Shown: positions 55,011 through 61,831 of the stretch, piece by piece
How positions within the stretch are numbered: position 1 is the first letter of the stretch
How the letters are laid out: each line of letters opens with the position of its first letter
NCBI RefSeq assembly: GCF_049943955.1
Contig: NZ_JBNFTW010000015.1
Coordinates: 1 to 64,000, forward strand
Source: Desulfosporosinus sp049943955
GTDB taxonomy: Bacteria; Bacillota; Desulfitobacteriia; Desulfitobacteriales; Desulfitobacteriaceae
Length of the DNA stretch: 64,000 bases
Direction of reading: 5' to 3'
Made by a program: the position numbers and the translations under genes
The notes under the pieces: generated by a model
Database searches by the model: none
What the model was told of the DNA's origin: nothing
The model's input: the letters and a program-made list of their open reading frames with translations, nothing else

Positions 55011-55238
55011 AATTGTTTTCTCCAGTTATAGGATAGCTGGAATAAATGTACACGAGCTTAATACCATGTTGTTGTTTTGTTGTAGGAGGCCGCGAATTTT
55101 CATATTGCAGGGAATTCGAGCATCTATTAATAAATAAGACAATGAACTAAACGGAATTATTTGCGCTCTAATTATTCTGAGCATGCAGATGCCTCACGGT
55201 TTTGAATACCTATACTTGTTTAAACGTGAGTATAAAAG
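55011..55238. other. Spacer with no recognisable gene
   Basis: AT-rich, with no ORF, repeat or promoter that I can support. It lies between the GRE remnant and the terminator of the convergent CGGC gene. Confidence 0.4.
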
Positions 55239-55258
55239 ACCCCGGCAAAGCCGGGGTC
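55239..55258 (-). terminator. Terminator of the CGGC-domain gene
   Basis: GACCCCGG/CCGGGGTC with a 4-base loop, six bases after the stop. The minus-strand tail is TTTTATA. Confidence 0.85.
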
Positions 55259-55264
55259 GAAGTA

Positions 55265-55618
55265 TTAATAATTATGAGTGCCTAAAACGACGGGTTTACC
55301 ATATTTAGCTTCTAGTTTTGCTTTAATTCCGTCAAGATCGATTGGACAGCCGGCAGTACTTTTTGCTTTCACAACACAGGTACCAATATGAATGGCATCA
55401 ATATCGCGATCTAAATAATCTGACATTTCCATAACTAAACCGACTTTAGGCATCACTAGGCCGGGACAATCACCGCAGCTGCTGTTGCCCACAATCTGAA
55501 CCGAGTCATATTTGGCAAATTCCCCCTCCTTTAGCTGAGCAGCTTTAAAGCATTTTAAACAAGCAACACAACTAATATCACGAATTTTTGCACATGAAAC
55601 AATTAAGATATTAGCCAT
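55265..55618 (-). CDS. CGGC-domain protein
   Basis: About 117 residues from ATG 55618 (GGAAGGGGGAATTAGATCA upstream). It is rich in cysteine: VSCAKIRDISCVACLKCF, NSSCGDCPG and GTCVVKAKSTAGCPID. The pattern fits the CGGC domain (PF08821-like), possibly a metal-binding or redox protein. It follows the hydroxyproline dehydratase gene on the same strand after a 230-base gap with a perfect palindrome. Function unknown. Confidence 0.75.
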   Translation of the reverse strand: MANILIVSCAKIRDISCVACLKCFKAAQLKEGEFAKYDSVQIVGNSSCGDCPGLVMPKVGLVMEMSDYLDRDIDAIHIGTCVVKAKSTAGCPIDLDGIKAKLEAKYGKPVVLGTHNY

Positions 55619-55756
55619 TGATCTAATTCCCCCTTCCAAATAATAAGTAAGTATTCGGTAATAGGTCCAATTATCCTTTATTTGCTTAAATTGTAATTTG
55701 TAATGTAACCATAATTGAAGCTCTATGAAATAGACAATCCTCAGGAAATGTTAAAC

Positions 55757-55794
55757 AATATTGTTCAAAGTGTTTAAACACTTTGAACAATATT
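55757..55794. promoter_or_regulatory. 38-base perfect palindrome
   Basis: Nineteen-base arms (AATATTGTTCAAAGTGTTT and its complement) meet with no loop, centred on GTTTAAAC. It lies 55 bases beyond the stop of the 3-hydroxyproline dehydratase gene and upstream of the CGGC gene on the minus strand. It could be an operator for a dimeric regulator. The lack of a U tail argues against a simple terminator. Confidence 0.6.
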
Positions 55795-55849
55795 AAACAG
55801 AATAAAACTAGTTAAGGGTGTTATACATCAAACATTCGGGGCCTTTGCA

Positions 55850-56869
55850 CTAACTCCCTATGATCCTAAATCCCTCAGGCAGCGGGTCCTTGGGATCAAG
55901 CACTAATTGATTAAACCCGGTGATTTGTGCTGTTCCTGATACCTCTGTAAGAACGGCAGGGTAGTCTCCAACCTTTGTTTCTTCCACAAACTTTCCTGCA
56001 AAGGGAGTGTCAATAATGCTGTAATTGAACAGGGTATCGTCCTTTTTCATTTCACCTTTATGATAGTGCAGAGCCACTCTCCCGCCTGTTCCGGTTCCTG
56101 TAGGAGAACGGTCCACTTGCCCTTCGGCAAAAATACAAACATTTCGGGTCCTAAGTGTGCTGCCTTCTCGGACAGGCCTTTCGTAGAAAATCGTTCCATA
56201 TAGCCAATTGACCCTGGATGAGGGATGATTAAATTCCATAACTGACATTACTTTATGTTTAATTTCCATGCCGATGGAGACAAGTTTTTCGGTGTTTTCC
56301 GGGGTAATTGTCAGGCTTATTTGTTTGGAATCCAAATAGACATAAAATGCTCCGCAATAAACGACATCACCTGTAACCTCCCCGATCCCCTCGACGTTGA
56401 CAGGGATGTTTTCTTGATAGACAAAACATGGAACATTCTGGAATCTAACTCGTTCAACGTCCCCATTTTTGATATCGGCAAAGGCTGTAATTCTTCCGGC
56501 CGGTGAGTCAATTTTAACGATTGTTTCCCCTTCATAAGCAACAATCATCCCGGTTTCAATAGCAACCTTGGTTACCCCAATAATACCATGTCCGCACATG
56601 GAGCTTAATCCTTCATTGTGGGTGAATAAGACCCCGAAATCTCCATCCTCTGTAACGGCAGGCACAAGAATGCAGCCGTACATTCCGCTGTGTCCCCGGG
56701 GTTCTAGCATAATCATTTTTCTTAAGTGGTCATAGTTTTCCAGCAGATACTGCCTTTTTTCCAGCATCGTCTTGCCAGGAATTGGTGGAAAGCCGGAGGT
56801 AACAATCCTAAGAGGCTCGCCTGCCGTATGGGCATCTATACAATGTATGTAGTGTTTGAAATTCATCAT
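55850..56869 (-). CDS. trans-3-hydroxy-L-proline dehydratase (proline racemase superfamily, Cys/Thr type)
   Basis: About 339 residues from ATG 56869 (AAAGGAATTG upstream; TTG 56878 also in frame). Proline racemase fold: DAHTAGEPLRIV at the N-terminus and catalytic Cys92 in SMCGHG. The second catalytic position is Thr257 in DRSPTGTGTGG rather than Cys. In this superfamily Cys/Cys enzymes are racemases/epimerases, while Cys/Thr enzymes are trans-3-hydroxy-L-proline dehydratases such as human L3HYPDH. The product would be 1-pyrroline-2-carboxylate, the substrate of the reductase encoded just upstream on the same strand. Confidence 0.85.
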   Translation of the reverse strand: MMNFKHYIHCIDAHTAGEPLRIVTSGFPPIPGKTMLEKRQYLLENYDHLRKMIMLEPRGHSGMYGCILVPAVTEDGDFGVLFTHNEGLSSMCGHGIIGVTKVAIETGMIVAYEGETIVKIDSPAGRITAFADIKNGDVERVRFQNVPCFVYQENIPVNVEGIGEVTGDVVYCGAFYVYLDSKQISLTITPENTEKLVSIGMEIKHKVMSVMEFNHPSSRVNWLYGTIFYERPVREGSTLRTRNVCIFAEGQVDRSPTGTGTGGRVALHYHKGEMKKDDTLFNYSIIDTPFAGKFVEETKVGDYPAVLTEVSGTAQITGFNQLVLDPKDPLPEGFRIIGS

Positions 56870-56916
56870 AGGTTTCAATTCCTTTCAGTGGCCCAAATTA
56901 GGGATTAGTTACGTTG

Positions 56917-57915
56917 TTATTCTTCTTCAAACTTAAAGTTTAGTCCAATCCCCTGATTTAAAGCTTTCTGGTAGATCTCATGAGCTGTAACAATATCTAA
57001 TACTGCCATTCCCACAGTTTTAAAAAGTGTAATTTCTTCGGCGGTTTCCCGCCCGGAAAGTTGGCCTGAAATAGCTTGGCCGATTTCGCCTGTAAACTTA
57101 TCACTGCTGATGGTGCCGTTTTCTAAAGGTATAATAAAATCTCCTGCTTCAGCGAGGACAGCTTCCTGAGAATCAAAGAAAATCTTGGCGGCTTTCTGAA
57201 GGATAACTTCGTCGAGTTCCTGCATTGTTGGCAGATAGGAACCAACACCGTTGATATGGGCGCCGGCTTTTATTAGCTGCCCCTGGAAAACGGGCTGACA
57301 GGAAGTGGTGACGGCAGTGATGATATCAGCACCGGTTACCGCTTCTTCAGAGGTTTCTACAGGGCGAAGAAGTGTTCCAAAGTTCACTAACCGTTGCCGC
57401 ATTTGTTCGCTGAAAGACCGGGCATGTTCAAAGTTACGGCTAAAAATCCGGACCTCTTTAAGATTTCTTACGGTTAACATGGCTTCAAGTTGAGTACTGG
57501 CTTGGCCTCCTGTTCCAATCAGCGCTCCTATTTGAGCATCCGGGCGGGCTAATAGGTCGGTAGCTGCTCCGGCAGCGGCTCCGGTGCGAAGCTGGGTAAG
57601 ATAGGTTCCGTCCAGGATACAGCATACTTCGCCGCTTGCTCCATCAATTAAGACCATTGTTGCCGGGACCGAAGGCTTACCCTTTTCCTGATTGCGGGGG
57701 AACACAGAAACGACTTTAACTCCCAAGCTGTCGAGTTCCTGGACGTAGCCTGGCATAAAAAGAGTCTGGCCATCATAATCAGGTGCCTTGATATTTACCC
57801 TTAAGGGAACGATGCTTCTGCCTTCTGAATAAATTCGAAATGCCTTTTTATTTGCTTCCACTGCATTATGCATCGTGAAGATTTGTTGGATATCTCTTTT
57901 GTTCAGTAGTATCAT
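56917..57915 (-). CDS. Probable 1-pyrroline-2-carboxylate reductase (ornithine cyclodeaminase/mu-crystallin family)
   Basis: The 332-residue protein has an N-terminal substrate domain with RVNIKAPDYDGQTLFMPG (conserved Arg/Lys), a Rossmann NAD(P) site GALIGTGGQASTQLEAML, and the AITAVTTS-like segment ADIITAVTTSCQPVF. Family members include ornithine cyclodeaminase, alanine dehydrogenase and LhpI-type reductases. Pairing with a 3-hydroxyproline dehydratase makes NAD(P)H reduction of pyrroline-2-carboxylate to L-proline the best guess. GGAGGTGTGAT precedes ATG 57915. It is transcribed away from the dehydrogenase operon. Confidence 0.82.
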   Translation of the reverse strand: MILLNKRDIQQIFTMHNAVEANKKAFRIYSEGRSIVPLRVNIKAPDYDGQTLFMPGYVQELDSLGVKVVSVFPRNQEKGKPSVPATMVLIDGASGEVCCILDGTYLTQLRTGAAAGAATDLLARPDAQIGALIGTGGQASTQLEAMLTVRNLKEVRIFSRNFEHARSFSEQMRQRLVNFGTLLRPVETSEEAVTGADIITAVTTSCQPVFQGQLIKAGAHINGVGSYLPTMQELDEVILQKAAKIFFDSQEAVLAEAGDFIIPLENGTISSDKFTGEIGQAISGQLSGRETAEEITLFKTVGMAVLDIVTAHEIYQKALNQGIGLNFKFEEE

Positions 57916-58198
57916 ATCACACCTCCGATTCTTTGAGATTATTGTACTACAACATTGAGCTTGGATAAATTGTTTAACATCTGATTTATCATACTTGCTA
58001 TTTTCGGACCGTAAAAGTTTCTTTTCGTATCGAATTAGAGATATGGATTTAGAGTTGGTTTATATATTAATTTGGTTTCTGCATCAATAATGAAGAAATT
58101 ATAGGCAACAGAGTTAGGTATGGTTAAGGTCTTTCCAAAAATGATTTCAATAGAGGGTTTGAAAAAGATTTTCCCTGAATATATGAAAGTTCAGTATT
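57916..58198. other. Divergent control region between the reductase and dehydrogenase operons
   Basis: Promoters for both directions must lie in or near this region. A 38-codon frame (58121-58237, MVKVFPKMISIEGLKKIF) crosses the sigma-54 promoter and is not called. Binding sites for a sigma-54 activator are expected upstream of 58199, but I could not define an inverted repeat. Confidence 0.4.
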
Positions 58199-58213
58199 TG
58201 GCACAGAAATTGC
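58199..58213 (+). promoter_or_regulatory. Sigma-54 (RpoN) promoter of the amino acid dehydrogenase operon
   Basis: TGGCAC-AGAAA-TTGC has the invariant GG (58200-58201) and GC (58212-58213) ten bases apart, a perfect match to the -24/-12 consensus. Transcription would start near 58225, about 45 bases before the first gene. It needs an enhancer-binding activator, and none is encoded in the window. Confidence 0.88.
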
Positions 58214-58271
58214 AATTTAGATACAAGTTCGATTAAAGTTCGTGGATAAGGAACTGAGGAGAGTGACATCT

Positions 58272-58577
58272 GTGCGAATTAATGAGCATCCAATTCTGGA
58301 TTTCCAGCGAGGAGAAGAGATAACCTTTTTCTTCGACGGCCAGGAAATTAAAGGTTATGAAGGAGAGACCATAGCCGCTGCCCTCCATGCAGCAGGGGTT
58401 AGGGTCTTAGGTCATAGTCCGGAAAAGCATAGGCCCAGGGGCCTTTTCTGTGCCATCGGCAATTGTTCATCCTGCCTTATGATTGTTGATGGGGAACCGA
58501 ATGTCAGGATTTGTGTGGAAAAGGTTAAACCGGGCATGCAGGTAGAGACGCAGCAAGGGAAGGGGTGTCTGCGTTGA
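58272..58577 (+). CDS. [2Fe-2S] subunit of a heteromeric amino acid dehydrogenase (HcnA/SoxA-N-like)
   Basis: About 101 residues from GTG 58272 (GAGGAGAGTGACATCT upstream; in-frame GTG 58242 is the longest option). The fold is a plant-type ferredoxin: GYEGETIAAALHAAGVRVLG, then Cys in LFCAIGNCSSCLMIV and RICVEKV. Homologues are HcnA, LhpF and the N-terminal part of sarcosine oxidase alpha. It carries electrons inside the complex encoded by the next four genes. It overlaps the next gene by about 13 bases. Confidence 0.85.
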   Translation: MRINEHPILDFQRGEEITFFFDGQEIKGYEGETIAAALHAAGVRVLGHSPEKHRPRGLFCAIGNCSSCLMIVDGEPNVRICVEKVKPGMQVETQQGKGCLR

Positions 58578-59668
58578 AAGAGATAGAAGTTCTCATTATT
58601 GGCGGCGGACCTGCCGGATTATGTGCTGCTGCAGCGGCTGCTGATTTGGGGGCCGGAGTTCTCATCATTGAGAGAGATGACAAACTCGGCGGCCAATTAG
58701 TTAAACAAACCCATAAGTTTTTTGGCTCCCGCAAACAGTATGCTGGAGAGCGGGGCTATCAGATTGGAAATTTGCTGATTGAGCAGTGTTCCACTAAGGC
58801 AAAGGTTGAAGTTTGGTCAGGAACTACTGCTTTAGGAATTTATGAGGATGGTGTGGTTACCGCGGAAAAGGACGGTCAACACCTAAAAATAAAGCCGCAA
58901 AAAATCATCATTGCCACGGGCGCTTCCGAGAAAATGATAACCTTCCCCAATAACGATATGCCGGGGATTTACGGAGCCGGGGCAGTTCAAACCCTTATGA
59001 ATGTCCATGGTATTGTCCCGGGACAACGCGTTCTTATGATCGGTGCCGGAAATATCGGACTTATTGTTTCTTATCAATTGCTGCAAGCAGGAGTCGATGT
59101 TGCCGCTATCATCGAGGCTGCACCAACTATTGGCGGATATTTAGTTCACGCTTCGAAGATCCGGCGCGCCGGTGTTCCAATTCTGACCTCCCATACCATT
59201 AAGGAAGCCTACGGAGGGGAAAGTGTTGAAGGCGCAATCATCTGTCAATTGGATGAGAATTGGCACCCTATTCCAGGGAGCGAACAAGACTTGAAAGTCG
59301 ATGTAATTTGTCTGGCTGTCGGTTTGAGTCCCTTAACAGAACTTTGTTACCAAGCAGACTGTCAGATGCACTATGTTCCGGAACTTTCCGGACACGTGCC
59401 CCTGAGAAATGACTATTTGGAAACCACCTGTCCCGGTCTCTATGTAGCCGGGGATGTCAGCGGGGTTGAAGAAGCCAGCTCTGCTATGGTGGAAGGGCGC
59501 TTGGCTGGAATAAGCGCCGCCTATAGCTTAGGTTACGGCAAGGAAAAAGCTCCGAAACTTCAAGCTGAGGCTTTGGCAGAATTAAGTGAATTGCGGGCGG
59601 GACCGGCAGGCCAAAAGACAATGCAAGGACTAAAAAAACTAATGGAAAAGGGGGGAGCAGGATGTTAA
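58565..59668 (+). CDS. FAD/NAD-type oxidoreductase subunit (HcnB/LhpE-like)
   Basis: The 367-residue protein has the dinucleotide site IEVLIIGGGPAGLCAAAAAA, a second one, RVLMIGAGNIGLIVSYQLL, and the C-terminal FAD motif CPGLYVAGDVSGVEEAS. GTG 58565 is used; TTG 58574, overlapping the preceding stop, is also possible. In HcnB/LhpE relatives a BFD-type Fe-S domain is fused at the C-terminus. Here that domain is a separate gene (60155-60442). It probably transfers electrons from the amino acid-oxidising subunit to the Fe-S partners. Confidence 0.88.
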   Translation: MSALKEIEVLIIGGGPAGLCAAAAAADLGAGVLIIERDDKLGGQLVKQTHKFFGSRKQYAGERGYQIGNLLIEQCSTKAKVEVWSGTTALGIYEDGVVTAEKDGQHLKIKPQKIIIATGASEKMITFPNNDMPGIYGAGAVQTLMNVHGIVPGQRVLMIGAGNIGLIVSYQLLQAGVDVAAIIEAAPTIGGYLVHASKIRRAGVPILTSHTIKEAYGGESVEGAIICQLDENWHPIPGSEQDLKVDVICLAVGLSPLTELCYQADCQMHYVPELSGHVPLRNDYLETTCPGLYVAGDVSGVEEASSAMVEGRLAGISAAYSLGYGKEKAPKLQAEALAELSELRAGPAGQKTMQGLKKLMEKGGAGC

Positions 59669-60165
59669 CTAAAACTGGAATTCCCACGACTGATGATGTG
59701 AAGACTGTCACCCCATCTCAGGAGCGCTTGAAGAAAGGGCCGGTTGCCATTATCGAATGCTTTCAAAAGATTCCCTGCAATCCCTGTACGGAAGCCTGTA
59801 AGCAGGGTGCCATCCTGCCGATGCAGGATATTAACGACTTGCCTAAGATGGACTTCGACAAATGCAATGGCTGTGGAGTCTGCCTCAGTCGCTGTCCGGG
59901 ACTAGCCATTTTTGTGGTTGATGGTTCCTATAGTGCGGAGGAAGCTATGGTGAGAATTCCCTATGAATATTTCCCGGTCCCTCAGGTTGAGGAGGAAGTC
60001 GTGGGGGTTGACCGGGCCGGAAAAGAACTGGGTACCTTTAAAGTGAAAAAGATTCAGTCCGGCGGCCCGAAAAATAAAACCTATACAGTGTGGTTGGCCG
60101 TGCCCCTGGAACTGGCCATGGAAGTGCGCAGTATTCGCTTAGGAGGGGTTAGGCATGCTGGATAA
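59662..60165 (+). CDS. Ferredoxin-like 4Fe-4S subunit
   Basis: The 167-residue protein has cysteine clusters in ECFQKIPCNPCTEACK and DKCNGCGVCLSRCPG, enough for two clusters, the first with irregular spacing. The C-terminal half has no motif I can name. It starts inside the stop region of the preceding gene and ends inside the next one, so it is an obligate part of the operon. Archaeal proline dehydrogenase complexes (Thermococcus PDH alpha-beta-gamma-delta) have a comparable small Fe-S subunit. Confidence 0.85.
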   Translation: MLTKTGIPTTDDVKTVTPSQERLKKGPVAIIECFQKIPCNPCTEACKQGAILPMQDINDLPKMDFDKCNGCGVCLSRCPGLAIFVVDGSYSAEEAMVRIPYEYFPVPQVEEEVVGVDRAGKELGTFKVKKIQSGGPKNKTYTVWLAVPLELAMEVRSIRLGGVRHAG

Positions 60166-60442
60166 GGAGACCATTGTCTGTCGTTGCGAAGATATTACTT
60201 TAGAGGAAATACAAGATCTGATTAAACAAGGCTACCGGACTATTGATGAGATTAAGCGGGTCCTCCGAGCCGGAATGGGACCTTGTCAGGGACGGACTTG
60301 CCGGATGTTAATTGCTCAAGAACTGGCTAAGGCCTATGGGATTCCTGTTTCAGAAGTCCTGATGCCAACCTTTCGGCCGACAGTCAAACCAGTGAAACTG
60401 GGAACCTTTGCGGGGGGTGAATCACTTGCAGAAAACAGCTAA
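60155..60442 (+). CDS. BFD-type [2Fe-2S] subunit
   Basis: The 95-residue protein has IVCRCEDITLEEIQDLI and the second pair in GMGPCQGRTCRMLI, the full CxC...CxxxxC pattern of bacterioferritin-associated ferredoxin-like domains. That domain is normally fused to HcnB/LhpE. It overlaps genes on both sides. Confidence 0.88.
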   Translation: MLDKETIVCRCEDITLEEIQDLIKQGYRTIDEIKRVLRAGMGPCQGRTCRMLIAQELAKAYGIPVSEVLMPTFRPTVKPVKLGTFAGGESLAENS

Positions 60443-61574
60443 CGTTGTCATCATTGGCGGCGGAATTACAGGCTGCGCCTTGGCTTATGAAATGGCCCTG
60501 CGGGGTGTCAAAGATATTGTCGTCATTGAAAAGCAATACCTTGCTTCGGGAGCAACAGGACGCTGCGGCGCCGGGGTACGACAGCAATGGGGGACAGAAA
60601 CTAATGCTATCCTTGCCCGGGACAGTGTAAAACGCTTCGAAGGTATGAATGAAGAACTTGATTATGACTTGGATATTGAATTTAAACAGGGCGGCTATTT
60701 GATGGTTGCCTATACTGAAAGTGAATGGGAACAGTACAAAAAAAATGTGGCTGTCCAGCATAGCCTGGGGATTCCCACCAAAATGATTACGTCTGAAGAA
60801 GCCCAGGAAATTGTACCTCATTTGAATATCAACGGTTTGATCGGTGCGACGTTCTGTCAATCAGACGGCCATGCTAATCCATTTCATGTGGTCGACGCCT
60901 ACTATAAAGCAGGGCGGCGGCTCGGAGTCAACTATGAAACCTATACGACGGTTACTGGCATTAAACGGGAAAAAGGCAAAGTCACCGCAGTTCAGACGAC
61001 CAAAGGGGATATTAGCACTTCCATCGTAATTAATGCCTGCGGTTTTGCCGCAGGTACAATCTGTAAGATGGTCGGTTTTGAGCTTCCGCTTTATCCTCAG
61101 CGGCACCAAGCACTGGTAACCGAAGCTGTCGAACCTTGTCAAGGTCCTATGGTTATTTCCTTACATCATCGTCTGTACTGTCAGCAGACGCCTCACGGCA
61201 GTTTTATTATGGGCGTGGGCGATCCCAATGAACCTAAAGATTTTGATATTCATTCCAGTTGGGAGTTCCTCGAGGATGTTGCCCGCCAAGCCATCACTGT
61301 CTTACCTCTTTTAAAGAATCTCCGTGTCGTCCGTCAATGGTCGGGGCTTTATGATATGAGCCCGGATGCTAATCCGATTTTCGCTGAAATTCCTGATGCC
61401 CAAGGAATGTGGGTAGCAGCAGGGTTCAGCGGCCATGGCTTCATGGTCGGTCCTCAGACAGCCGTTCTTTTAGCGCAGAAAATTCTCGGTCAGGAGTGTT
61501 TTATGCCCATTGAAAAATTTGGTTTAGACCGTTTCCGCCGGGGAGAGTTATTGCTGGAGCCTGCTGTCGTTTGA
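60426..61574 (+). CDS. FAD-dependent amino acid dehydrogenase subunit (DadA/HcnC/SoxB-like)
   Basis: About 382 residues from TTG 60426 (GCGGGGGGTGAATCAC upstream; GTG 60417 and TTG 60408 are alternatives). FAD site ANVVIIGGGITGCALAYEM, then ASGATGRCGAGVRQQWG, and the C-terminal block GMWVAAGFSGHGFMVGPQ. It is the catalytic amine-oxidising subunit. With P5C dehydrogenase just downstream, L-proline (to P5C) or a hydroxyproline/D-proline isomer is the likely substrate. The choice is inference. Last gene of the sigma-54 operon proper. Confidence 0.88.
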   Translation: MQKTANVVIIGGGITGCALAYEMALRGVKDIVVIEKQYLASGATGRCGAGVRQQWGTETNAILARDSVKRFEGMNEELDYDLDIEFKQGGYLMVAYTESEWEQYKKNVAVQHSLGIPTKMITSEEAQEIVPHLNINGLIGATFCQSDGHANPFHVVDAYYKAGRRLGVNYETYTTVTGIKREKGKVTAVQTTKGDISTSIVINACGFAAGTICKMVGFELPLYPQRHQALVTEAVEPCQGPMVISLHHRLYCQQTPHGSFIMGVGDPNEPKDFDIHSSWEFLEDVARQAITVLPLLKNLRVVRQWSGLYDMSPDANPIFAEIPDAQGMWVAAGFSGHGFMVGPQTAVLLAQKILGQECFMPIEKFGLDRFRRGELLLEPAVV

Positions 61575-61610
61575 GGCAGCCAGGAGGATATAGTGCGATC
61601 CTCAAACAAG

Positions 61611-61796
61611 TGAACTTGTTCAGCTAAAGCTGAAATCGGAGCTTCCGATCCAATAATGTCCAGTGGACATTATTGCCGAGCCGCCTTTCCCAATAAGAAT
61701 ACTTAGCGGCAAAGAGGGACTCTACCCCAGCTGAAGTTAATGAAGGACCCACCCCCACTTATAGAAGTGGGGGCCTTAAAAACTGGATAAATTTAA
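61611..61796 (+). repeat. Hairpin array with terminal CCACTTATAGAAGTGG palindrome
   Basis: Successive hairpins: TTCAGCTAAAGCTGAA (61619-61634), ATCGGA/TCCGAT (61635-61649), CAATAATGTCC/GGACATTATTG (61651-61675), and CCCCCACTT/AAGTGGGGG (61752-61773). It is the most complete version of pieces seen at 3833, 12945 and 43165. The order of palindromes resembles the right ends of IS200/IS605 elements, whose transcripts serve as TnpB guide RNAs. No tnpA or tnpB is present, so it would be a non-autonomous remnant. Family assignment is inference. Confidence 0.6.
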
Positions 61797-61831
61797 GACT
61801 TAAATAATTAATAACGAGGAGGAAAATCCAA

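Noticed and set aside
55850..56869. Proline racemase or 4-hydroxyproline 2-epimerase assignment
   Set aside because: The second catalytic Cys is Thr (DRSPTGTGTGG), which fits the dehydratase subgroup.
58121..58237. 38-codon frame MVKVFPKMISIEGLKK upstream of the dehydrogenase operon
   Set aside because: It overlaps the sigma-54 promoter and predicted transcription start, with no ribosome site.
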